DNA of 6,964 nt from JBDNFP01 sp041689775 (GTDB lineage Bacteria > Bacteroidota > Bacteroidia > Cytophagales > Spirosomataceae). The stretch covers positions 1-6,964 of the forward strand of contig JBDNFP010000026.1 of the NCBI GenBank assembly GCA_041689775.1, in the 5' to 3' direction. Positions within the stretch are counted from its first letter, which is position 1; each line of letters starts with the position of its first letter. Both the position numbers and the translations under genes were made by a program. Under the pieces are notes generated by a model. It searched no databases and was not told the DNA's origin. It saw only the letters and a list, made by a program, of their open reading frames with translations. Positions 1 through 6,165 of the stretch are shown here, one piece after another.

Positions 1-96
1 CAGGCGGAAGGTGGCCTTCTTGCCCGTCTTGTGGCCCAATACGAGTGCCGCACGCTGATCGTCACTCAGCCTGATGTATCGTTTCTTCCCTTGCAT
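1..96 (-). CDS. IS630-like transposase, N-terminal 32 codons (cut by window edge)
   Basis: Reading the minus strand from an ATG at 96-94, an open frame of 32 codons runs off the window start. It begins MQGKKRYIRLSDDQRAAL and continues with a basic GHKTGKKATFR segment. This resembles the N-terminus of IS630-family (Tc1/mariner-related) transposases of Cytophagales, where a short basic leader and an LS.DQRAAL helix precede the helix-turn-helix DNA-binding region. The catalytic DDE domain lies outside the window and cannot be checked. The reading rests on pattern recognition over 32 residues only. A free-standing helix-turn-helix protein of the same superfamily is the main alternative. If it is an insertion sequence, its end and terminal inverted repeat should lie between 97 and about 165, just before the RNA nuclease gene; the repeat cannot be identified without the other end. 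Confidence 0.6.
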   Translation of the reverse strand, partial: MQGKKRYIRLSDDQRAALVLGHKTGKKATFRL

Positions 97-165
97 AGAC
101 GCAAGATAAAAATTATATCCATATTTACGTCCGACTACTTACTACACGAATTACGATCATTCCTA

Positions 166-1563
166 TTGCATATTCAATTTTATGGCGCTGCCCGCACCGT
201 GACGGGTAGTAAGCACCTCATCACCACCGAACTTGGCACCAAAATCCTGCTCGATTTTAGATTATTCCAAGGTATACAGACCGATGAATGGAACCAAGAG
301 TTTGGCTTTAAAGCCTCCAAACTAGATTACCTGATACTTTCCCACGCTCACATTGATCATAGTGGACTCATCCCCCGGCTGGTTAAGAAAGGTTTCGAAG
401 GCCCTATTTACTGTACTCCTGCTACCGCTGATCTGTGCAAGATTATGCTGCTAGACAGCGCCCACATTCAGGAAAAAGACGTAGAGCGCATCAATCGCCG
501 TCGGAAGCGTCAGGGGCGGCCGCTCCTTGATCTTCTGTATGATACCGAAGACGCAGAAAAAGCTCTGAGTCTGTTCCAAACCAAACGCTACGGACAACCT
601 TTCAGCCTTAATAATGATGAAGTGGATGTATTCTTTACGGATGCGGCCCATATTTTGGGTAGTGCCGCTGTACACCTCAACATTAAAGACGGAGGTTATT
701 TTAAAAAACTAACGTTTACGGGCGATATCGGTCGACCAGAAGACAACATACTCCGGAAACCGGATACATTTCCGCAGGCAGATTTTATTATATGTGAGTC
801 GACCTATGGCGATCGTTTGCACGAAGCCCAACTAGACCTGCAAAAGCATCTGTTACGAGTTTTTTACGATACCTGCATCACCAATCGGGGGAAGTTAATA
901 ATCCCGGCCTTTGCCGTAGACCGCACCCAGGAGCTAATCTACGCCCTCGACCGATTATCAAGCGAGGGGAAATTGCCCCGTATTCCGGTGTATATCGACA
1001 GTCCGTTGGCCATTAAAGCTACCCTAATCATGAAAGCACACGACGAATGCTTCAACCCGGAGGTTTTGAGCTACATCGAGAGAGATGGTGACGCTTTCGC
1101 TTTCCCCTATCTACACTATGTATCTGACGTAGAAGACTCGAAGGCTATTAACGATAGTCCTGAACCCTGTATTATTATATCAGCCTCGGGAATGGCCGAA
1201 GCCGGGCGAATCAAACACCACATCAAGAATAACATTGAAAACCCAAACGCTACGATTCTGTTTGTGGGCTACGCTTCACCCAATACCCTGGGAGGCGCTC
1301 TGAAAAGAGGCGATAAGTCCGTACGCATTTTCGGGGAGGAGTTTTTGGTAAAAGCTAATATCGAGAGCATCGACTCATTTTCGGCCCACGGTGACCACAA
1401 AGAAATGATTCAGTTCTTATCGTGCCAGGACCCCGGGCGCGTAAAGACTATTTTTCTGGTACACGGAGAATACGACACTCAAGTTGCGTTCAAGATCAAG
1501 TTACAGGAGGCTGGGTTTAAGAATGTAATTATTCCTGCGAAGTACGAGAACCTTAAGGTCTAA
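166..1563 (+). CDS. MBL-fold beta-CASP RNA-processing nuclease (YSH1/CPSF73-like, COG1236)
   Basis: A predicted cytoplasmic zinc-dependent RNA nuclease of 465 residues, a normal length for the family. Numbered from the TTG at 166, the metallo-beta-lactamase ligands are all present: HAHIDH at 60-65, His162 in DAAH, Asp187 in FTGDIGR and the motif C His408 in FSAHGDH. The beta-CASP insert shows ESTYGDR (Glu211) and the conserved ASGMAEAGR..HH segment; VHGEYDTQ lies near the C-terminus. The start is a choice. The frame is open back to an ATG at 31, but that stretch overlaps the divergent transposase and adds no family-like sequence. TTG166 gives MHIQFYGAARTVTGSKH, which aligns with the usual MKIQF.GAARTVTGS start. 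One oddity is Arg32 in DFRLFQG, where Gly is expected. The substrate is unknown; family members act as endo- or exoribonucleases. Confidence 0.9.
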   Translation: MHIQFYGAARTVTGSKHLITTELGTKILLDFRLFQGIQTDEWNQEFGFKASKLDYLILSHAHIDHSGLIPRLVKKGFEGPIYCTPATADLCKIMLLDSAHIQEKDVERINRRRKRQGRPLLDLLYDTEDAEKALSLFQTKRYGQPFSLNNDEVDVFFTDAAHILGSAAVHLNIKDGGYFKKLTFTGDIGRPEDNILRKPDTFPQADFIICESTYGDRLHEAQLDLQKHLLRVFYDTCITNRGKLIIPAFAVDRTQELIYALDRLSSEGKLPRIPVYIDSPLAIKATLIMKAHDECFNPEVLSYIERDGDAFAFPYLHYVSDVEDSKAINDSPEPCIIISASGMAEAGRIKHHIKNNIENPNATILFVGYASPNTLGGALKRGDKSVRIFGEEFLVKANIESIDSFSAHGDHKEMIQFLSCQDPGRVKTIFLVHGEYDTQVAFKIKLQEAGFKNVIIPAKYENLKV

Positions 1564-1572
1564 AAGTATTTA

Positions 1573-1632
1573 AAGCTGTTTGTAGTTGTATTTTGATCAT
1601 ATTTTAGTCAAAATACAACTACAAAACAGCTT
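1573..1632. terminator. Bidirectional hairpin terminator between convergent genes
   Basis: The left arm 1573-1596 is complementary to the right arm 1608-1632, with one unpaired base in the right arm and an 11-base loop. On the plus strand it is followed by a T-rich stretch (TTCTTATTTTTG). It begins 9 bases after the nuclease stop codon and ends 1 base before the stop codon of the minus-strand lipoprotein gene, so it can terminate both. Arms of 24-25 bases are long for an intrinsic terminator. Confidence 0.85.
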
Positions 1633-1633
1633 C

Positions 1634-2080
1634 TTATTTTTGTACTACTTGTAAGGTTATCGTATCGGCGTTCACGCCAGTAAATATCCCCAAACCGTTT
1701 GAGATATTTGAGGGTGGGGTACTAAGGTTTTGGGTAGTCGTACCCAACGACTGATACAGGGCTACATACTCCACTCCTACCCGGTACAATATTATATTGT
1801 AAGTCCCGAAGTACCCAAAACGCTGAACGTTCATAAAGCTGGAAGAGCTAGTGACGGGCTGATTGACAAAACGGATCCTGGGACGTTCCCGACCAAGAGG
1901 CAGGGTAAATACTTCGACGGGATCAGGCGTAACATTCACCGCTGCCACAAAGAAGTTTTCATTGAAGGGGTTTTCCCAAAAAGCTTCGATCGGGGTATTA
2001 TCATCGGTATTTCCCCCAAATGGGCCACCACCGCCTCCTGGGAATCCGCCACCCGATAAATCAATTTTTGTCCGTATCAC
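1634..2080 (-). pseudogene. DUF4249-like lipoprotein, C-terminal fragment
   Basis: This open frame continues the lipoprotein after the frameshift, from about TKIDLSGGGFPGGGGG to DTITLQVVQK and a TAA at 1636-1634. The only start available near its beginning is a GTG at 2080-2078. The frame there is the middle of the family domain, not a natural N-terminus, and there is no signal peptide, so it is unlikely to be a separate working gene. Its stop lies directly beside the convergent terminator. Confidence 0.7.
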
Positions 2081-2504
2081 CCACCGACGTTTTACTGAGC
2101 ATAAAACCTAGCGGCTTAGTCGGTATGGTGGTGCTGGCTTTTACCATCCTGTTTTTGTGGGTAAACTCCATGGTATAGACGCTTCCTGCCTCACCGATTA
2201 TTTCAGTAGATGCCGATTCATAGGTACCATTGCCCATATCTATCAGTTGAAAAACCTTACCTTTTGCGTCACGGATACGGATACTCAGGCCAGAAATTGA
2301 ATTTTGGGTAGAGTCCACATCCGAAGAACCAGCGTAAGGAATTTCTGTAAAGACCGTCAAGCTTACAGGGTGACCAGGTGCCTGGTAAGCCTGTATAATT
2401 GGTTTATCACCCGGATCAATGACATCATTCGTAACAGTACAGCAGGAGAGAATTCCCACCAAAGTAAGGAGGTGAAAGGTACAAATAGAATTGATTTTTC
2501 TCAT
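2061..2504 (-). pseudogene. DUF4249-like lipoprotein, N-terminal fragment
   Basis: This open frame of 147 codons carries the signal peptide, the lipobox cysteine and the N-terminal beta-rich half. It ends in LSKTSVGDTDKN and a TGA, a few codons before the glycine-rich loop resumes in the next frame. If translated, it would be secreted and lipidated but would lack the C-terminal half. No ribosome-binding sequence is needed to explain the start, because Bacteroidota use Shine-Dalgarno pairing weakly and the signal peptide fixes the ATG. Confidence 0.7.
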
Positions 2505-2518
2505 CTTTTTCAGAGTTA

Positions 2519-3601
2519 TTATCTTAATTTCCAGCTCAAAGTAAGGTTTGGCGTTATACCAAGGTAATTTACATTCGTAGTTTGCAGGATCGAAACATCG
2601 TCTTCTTTCGTTACCTCAAAGCGCTTGTACCAGGTATTGATCCGGTTATGTAGGTTAAATACCGACAGCCCCACGCTAAATTGTGGGTTAATATGATAAG
2701 TAGCCGATACATCCATCCGATGATAATCATTGAACCGGTTGGCGTTCTTGTCCGAAAGATTAGTAAAGTCCCGTGTAGTGCCGTCCAGCAATGTCAGCTG
2801 GTAACCCCCAATGATGGAAGTATAGGGTCGCCCGGTCGAGAAAATCCAAGTGGCAGCTAAATCCCACTTTTTGTATTGATACATACCCACAAACTTCACC
2901 TGATGCCGTACGTCCTGATCTGAATAGTAGGGTTTGTCGGAGTACTGAGCAATATTCCGTTGAGCTTCCGCTAGGGTATACCCTACCCAGCCGGTAAGAC
3001 TACCAAACTTCCGTTGTAATAGTATGTCTACCCCTTTGATAACCTCTGTTCCGGTAAAAAATGTCTCGTCGGCAGTGAGCCCTTGCCGGAGCTGGGGTAC
3101 AAAACGTAAAGTATACTCGGTAATTCCGGAGTTATTTTTTTGGTAAAACTCCACATCCAGCAGGTAATCTTTATTTTCGTAGCTACCGCCGAGAATCAAG
3201 TGGTCAGACTTTGTCACGGGCAACGACCCGGCATTAGATAGAATCCAGAAATTACGGTTGCCCTGAGTAATATCTTCGCGGTTTATCTGCTTCACAAACT
3301 GATAGTACCTCCCAGCCGCTCCTTTAAGTTTTATATGATCAGACAGCTGGTAGTAAGCCGAAACGCGGGGTTCCAGGTAGCTTTTTCGAGTTACGTCAAA
3401 ATAAGTCACACGCAAACCTGGCTTAATAATGACTTTTGAATTGTAGAATTTGAGCTGATCTTGAATATAGTCCGTAAAGGTGCTTCCGGTATCGTCGCGA
3501 TCCAGTACGCTAGTGGTATCGTTCTGCTTATAGGAATACTGAATCTGGTTGCGGGTGTACTGAATACCAAAGTCAAACTGATTAGTTTGGTTTATACTCA
3601 A
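2519..3601 (-). pseudogene. Receptor fragment D: C-terminal beta-barrel
   Basis: This is the longest open piece, about 360 codons of barrel strands: NQFDFGIQYTRNQIQYSY, LEPRVSAYYQLSDHIKLKGA, GRYYQFVKQI, GVDILLQRKFGSLTGWVGYT, a WIFSTGRPYT turn and the final SVFNLHNRINTWYKRF and LTLSWKLR strands. These are standard TonB-dependent receptor barrel features. It has no signal peptide or plug, so it could not be exported and assembled alone. The apparent start at 3601 is a TTG inside the strand interrupted by the frameshift. The TAA stop at 2521-2519 is 14 bases before the lipoprotein ATG. Confidence 0.75.
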
Positions 3602-4290
3602 AGTCTGCCTTAGCAGTCATATCGTACAAATTATTATGTTCCAATTGTCCTACCTTGATAGTCTGCGTTTCGCCGGTGTTACGAGTGATCATAATGTTAC
3701 GTGAATTATCGCGATCGCTGTAATAGTTAGAATAGCTTGTAAGGCTATTGCTGTACAAACGACTAGACCACATCCGCGACCATTTGAGGCTACTACCAAC
3801 GTTTCCCCATTGGGATAAATTGCTGGTACTTGTATTAAGCCCCCCGAAACCTCCACCTCTACCAGTAAGGCTCGATGTGGTAGAGTTGTCCATGTGATCA
3901 GTACCATTGTAAAAGCTCAACGAGAGTATATCTTTTGATGTAGGCCGAAACGTAACCTTTCCATTTAGATCGTAGAAATAGGAGCTGGCCCTTTGTTGTG
4001 CGGTCTGGGCAGCAGCAAATCGTCGCCCGCCGCCCGGAAACCCACCAGCGACAGGTTGAGACTGATCAGGCGATAACCGATCGAATATTTTCTTATACAA
4101 GGGGCCTTTCCACGAGCGTCGACCGGCTATAAGAAAGGTAATTTTGCTACCAACCGGTACCTCCACGAAGGCATTCGTACTCAATAGGCTGGCATCAAAT
4201 CCGGCATTGAACTCTTTACTATTGCCGTCTTTACCAGTAATCTCGGCTACGGCCGAAATCCTCCCTCCGTACTTGGCGTCAAAGCCCCCC
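3582..4290 (-). pseudogene. Receptor fragment C: first part of the beta-barrel
   Basis: This frame picks up as KGGFDAKYGGRISAVAEITG, the end of the plug and first barrel strand, and runs through LLSTNAFVEVPVGSKITFL and IAGRRSWKGPLY. It carries alternating hydrophobic and aromatic barrel strands and two glycine-rich loops (AGGFPGGGRRF and GRGGGFGGLN). It ends with DMTAKADFEYKPN and a TAA at 3584-3582, in the middle of a strand. The only start codon within the barrel part is a TTG at 4184, which is an ordinary leucine of LLSTNAF, so it is not an independent gene. Confidence 0.7.
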
Positions 4291-4681
4291 TTAGCTGAAT
4301 ATCTTTGATTGCGTTGTAGGCCGAGAAAAAGCCAAACAGGTGATCTACGTGGTAGACCGTGAAACCATCGTATAGTACCAAGGTTTGGTCGGGTGTACCT
4401 CCACGTACATACAAGCCAGACGAAGACTCATTAGAGGCACTTACTCCCGGCATCAGTTGGAAGGCCCGAAAAGGGTCTCTTTCGTCTACATTGGGAAGTT
4501 TTGCCAGATTTTTAGGCGTCATTTTGATCATCCCAATCACTTCATTAGCCTTCACCACCTCCGATTTATTGCCCGACACCACGACCTCCGACAGAATCTG
4601 AACCTCAGCATCGAGAGGAATGATAAAGTTCTTCAAGGAAATAGTCGGTGTGAGATAAAAGGTCCTGGGCTGATAGCCCAC
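4247..4681 (-). pseudogene. Receptor fragment B: end of CarboxypepD_reg and TonB plug
   Basis: In-frame receptor sequence resumes at about 4729 (TLFNIPTDTSALHVS), is stopped by TAA at 4684-4682, and reopens as VGYQPRTFYLTPTISLKNF. The linker ILSEVVVSGNK and the plug follow, with FQLMPGVSASNESSSGLYVR and LYDGFTVYHVDHLFGFFSAY clearly recognisable. The frame breaks at IKDIQL, just before the expected YKGGFDAKYGGR motif, and ends at a TAG (4249-4247). The nominal GTG start at 4681 is an internal valine codon. AYNAIKD is also two residues shorter than the AYNADAIKD form I expect, suggesting an extra in-frame loss. Confidence 0.75.
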
Positions 4682-5229
4682 TTAACTAACGTGTAGGGCA
4701 CTGGTATCGGTAGGAATATTAAATAACGTAAAAAACCGTCAACATTGGTCTGTACTCCCACCAAGCGGTTGTCTCGTCGCAGGCGGACATTGGCAAATGG
4801 CAGGCTCTCTCCCGTCTGAGTATCTATCAACTTGCCCGAAAGCGTAAAATTGGTTTTTGTGGGCTTGTCGCTATATTTCAAGTCACCTACTCTATACTTT
4901 TCTACTTTTTTATCATTCGGTACAATCACAATCGTACCGGAAGTATTCATGTAAAATTTCAAATCAAGTCGGGCTTCTTTAATCAACTTTTTTAGCCCAT
5001 CGGTGATAGTCGTCTTATCGAACCAAAACGTAACTAACTGTTGGTTAATGATTAACCCATCAAATTTAAAATCGTATTTGCATTCCAGATCCAGTAATAC
5101 AAAATCAAGATGCTGGTTACTATAGAATTCATCTTCAATCCTAATCGCATCGTTTTTGGCAGGGTTCTGCGCCCAAAGGTACCCGCTCATCATACCCAGA
5201 AATAAGAGCAGAGGTATAGTTTTCTTCAT
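4633..5229 (-). pseudogene. Receptor fragment A: signal peptide, STN, start of CarboxypepD_reg
   Basis: The start is ATG 5229-5227 because it directly gives a Sec signal peptide; an upstream in-frame start at 5253 only lengthens it. Residues 50-103 form the STN domain (KFDGLIINQQLVTFWFDKTT then SGTIVIVP), which in FecA-like and SusC-like receptors contacts an anti-sigma factor or a periplasmic partner. The regulatory-like domain begins at FTLSGKLIDTQTGESLPFAN. After NVDGF (residue 166) the frame is lost in the T tract, and the rest, LRYLIFLP to the TGA, is out-of-frame sequence. No separate anti-sigma gene is visible nearby. Confidence 0.75.
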
Positions 5230-5319
5230 GCTTATACAGAGTTTTAATAACACTGTACTATACGTTGAGGCTATTGTATGTGTGGCAGGTAAAGGAGGTT
5301 ATTTTTCTTTTTTTAAATG

Positions 5320-5352
5320 TTTGCACATTTGCCGCTGATAATTTTATCTTTG
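5320..5352 (+). promoter_or_regulatory. Bacteroidota-type promoter of the tRNA-Leu gene
   Basis: TATCTTTG at 5345-5352 matches the Bacteroidota -7 consensus TAnnTTTG exactly. A TTTG at 5320-5323 is the -33 element, with 21 bases between them, within the usual 19-21 range. Transcription would begin at about 5359, roughly 14 bases before the mature tRNA. The divergent receptor promoter should lie in the same 143-base gap (5230-5372), but I find no clear TAnnTTTG on the minus strand there. Confidence 0.75.
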
Positions 5353-5372
5353 TACCCCAGATAAGGGAAAAC

Positions 5373-5459
5373 GGCGGAGTGGTGGAATTGGTAGACACGC
5401 ACGTTTCAGAGGCGTGTGTCTTTACGGACATGCGAGTTCGAGTCTCGCCTTCGTCACCA
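5373..5459 (+). tRNA. tRNA-Leu (anticodon CAG)
   Basis: This is an 87-base class II leucine tRNA. The acceptor stem GGCGGAG (5373-5379) pairs with CTTCGTC (5449-5455) with two G-U pairs, then discriminator A and an encoded CCA (5457-5459). The D-arm is GTG-GAATTGGTAGA-CAC. The anticodon stem and loop are CACGT-TTCAGAG-GCGTG with anticodon CAG at 5407-5409, reading CUG. The long variable arm TGTCTTTACGGACAT and the T-arm GCGAG-TTCGAGT-CTCGC are complete. The layout matches the Escherichia coli leucine tRNA of the same anticodon arm by arm. All stems are intact, so it should be functional. Confidence 0.97.
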
Positions 5460-5461
5460 GC

Positions 5462-5506
5462 AATAAAAAGAGCTCCGAGGCATGATGCTTCGGAGCTCTT
5501 TTTATT
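5462..5506. terminator. Bidirectional terminator shared by tRNA-Leu and hemJ
   Basis: AATAAAAAGAGCTCCGAGG (5462-5480) pairs with the stretch ending GGAGCTCTTTTTATT (5488-5506), with one G-U-type mismatch and a short loop CATGATG. The A and T tracts on both sides give a U-run in either direction. It begins 3 bases after the tRNA CCA. The hemJ stop codon (5504-5502) lies inside the outer stem, so the last codon of hemJ is part of the terminator. Confidence 0.9.
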
Positions 5507-6047
5507 TCGTCAAGTCCTTTTCCCGACGTTTCTTGGCTATCCGAACCGCACTCATAATGATCACAAAGAATAGGATAAGGCCAACTACCCACCAGATCCA
5601 CTGCACGCTACTTTTCAATACTACCAGAAATACAATTGCAAACAGCAATACCGTGGCTACCTCGTTCCAGAGACGTAGTTGAAAGGAAGAAAGTCGAAAA
5701 CGGTCTGCCTTCAACTCATACAGTAGCTTACGGGTATACAGATGATACACTACCAGTCCGGCCACAAAAACTAGTTTGATCTGCATCCAGCCCTGACTCA
5801 GCCAAGCTGGCGTGAGATAGAGCATAATAAAGCCCGTAATCAAAGTTAACCACATGGCGGGTATCATGATTGCCCGAAACAACAGCCCCTCCATTTTGAT
5901 AAACTGCTTAAATAATACTTTCCGCTCCGTTTCTAGGCGGTCTTTGGCTTCGGTATGGTACACAAACAGACGTGGCATGTAAAACAAGCCGGCAAACCAG
6001 CTTACCACAAAAATAATATGAAGTGATTTTATGTATAGATAGATCAT
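5502..6047 (-). CDS. hemJ: HemJ, protoporphyrinogen IX oxidase (CopD-like membrane protein)
   Basis: HemJ is an inner-membrane enzyme of heme synthesis that oxidises protoporphyrinogen IX to protoporphyrin IX in bacteria lacking HemG or HemY. The 181-residue product starts MIYLYIKSLHIIFVVSW with the conserved His10 in the first membrane helix, followed by the diagnostic FYMPRLFVYH. Hydrophobic segments lie at about 5-25, 57-78, 87-106, 129-145 and 150-168, and the tail is basic (AKKRREK). The frame is open back to a GTG at 6080, but ATG 6047-6045 gives the family-typical N-terminus. The gene is intact, unlike its neighbours on both sides. A possible -7 element is at 6118-6125. CopD-like copper proteins share the fold, but the RLFVYH motif favours HemJ. 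Confidence 0.88.
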   Translation of the reverse strand: MIYLYIKSLHIIFVVSWFAGLFYMPRLFVYHTEAKDRLETERKVLFKQFIKMEGLLFRAIMIPAMWLTLITGFIMLYLTPAWLSQGWMQIKLVFVAGLVVYHLYTRKLLYELKADRFRLSSFQLRLWNEVATVLLFAIVFLVVLKSSVQWIWWVVGLILFFVIIMSAVRIAKKRREKDLTK

Positions 6048-6117
6048 AATTCTCAGTGGCCCGCGACCATGTATGTGCACAGAGGCCTTACTTAATTCAT
6101 TTGGAGTTTTAGTTTCG

Positions 6118-6125
6118 CAAAAATA
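6118..6125 (-). promoter_or_regulatory. Possible -7 element of the hemJ promoter
   Basis: The minus strand reads TATTTTTG here, an exact fit to TAnnTTTG, about 70 bases before the hemJ ATG. I see no good TTTG 19-21 bases further upstream, so the -33 element is weak or absent. The site lies between the decayed nitroreductase end (6166) and hemJ, where a separate hemJ promoter would be expected. Confidence 0.4.
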
Positions 6126-6165
6126 CTACATGAAAACGTGCTTCTGGTCTTCTTATTCAAGCATT

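Larger units (their letters stand above)
1634..2504 (-). pseudogene. DUF4249-like outer-membrane lipoprotein, frameshifted
   Basis: This locus encodes the lipoprotein partner of the upstream receptor, split by one frameshift at about 2061-2082. The product would start at ATG 2504-2502 with a lipoprotein signal (lipobox region GILSC, then Cys). It continues through the DUF4249-like hallmarks YQAPGHPVSLTVFTEIPYAG, GLSIRI.D, MGNGTYES and TTIPTKPLGF, and on into the glycine-rich DLSGGGFPGGGGG segment in the second frame. Restored, it would be about 290 residues, the usual family size. DUF4249 proteins are found next to TonB-dependent receptors in Bacteroidota, and their role is not known. The gene starts 14 bases after the receptor stop codon, so the two are one transcription unit. 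The family call is from memory of the motifs. Confidence 0.8.
2519..5229 (-). pseudogene. TonB-dependent receptor (STN + CarboxypepD_reg + plug + barrel), multiply disrupted
   Basis: This is one ancestral outer-membrane receptor gene of about 900 codons, now split into four open pieces. From the ATG at 5229-5227 the order is: signal peptide MKKTIPLLLFLGMMSGYLWA, STN domain (about residues 50-103), carboxypeptidase-regulatory-like domain (from about 129), TonB plug (VRGGTPDQTLVLYDGF) and a 22-strand-type barrel ending LTLSWKLR. Four disabling lesions are readable: a missing T in the T6 tract at 4730-4735, a TAA codon at 4684-4682 in place of the Tyr of HVSYVGY, a shift at about 4290-4296 where QLYKGG became QLRG, and a shift at 3582-3601. 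The receptor would import a substrate using TonB energy, but the substrate cannot be told. The lipoprotein gene follows 14 bases downstream. Several lesions of different kinds make a true pseudogene more likely than error. Confidence 0.85.

Noticed and set aside
31..165. N-terminal extension of the RNA nuclease from ATG 31
   Set aside because: It overlaps the antisense transposase start and its translation has no family resemblance; the conserved N-terminus begins at the TTG at 166.
451..675. Minus-strand open frame inside the RNA nuclease
   Set aside because: It lies antisense to conserved beta-CASP nuclease sequence and has no promoter or recognisable motif.
1573..1632. Long inverted repeat as a miniature transposable element
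   Set aside because: There is no target duplication, and its position exactly between two convergent stop codons with a T-rich tail is better explained by a terminator.
1730..2111. Two plus-strand open frames opposite the DUF4249-like C-terminus
   Set aside because: They are antisense to a recognisable protein frame and their proline/arginine-rich translations mirror the glycine-rich codons.
4359..4696. Plus-strand open frames opposite the receptor plug
   Set aside because: The minus strand encodes the clear plug motif VRGGTPDQTLVLYDGF; the plus frames are shadows.
2519..5253. Four separate genes as a novel multi-protein system
   Set aside because: The pieces line up in order as one TonB-dependent receptor, and their apparent starts (GTG/TTG) are internal codons.
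5291..5334. AAAGGAGGT followed by a small open frame starting at ATG 5317
   Set aside because: It looks like a strong ribosome-binding site, but the frame is only about 15 codons, overlaps the tRNA promoter, and Bacteroidota rarely rely on this signal.
5265..5573. Plus-strand open frame through the tRNA and terminator
   Set aside because: It overlaps the complete tRNA-Leu and the terminator hairpin; the translation shows no protein character.
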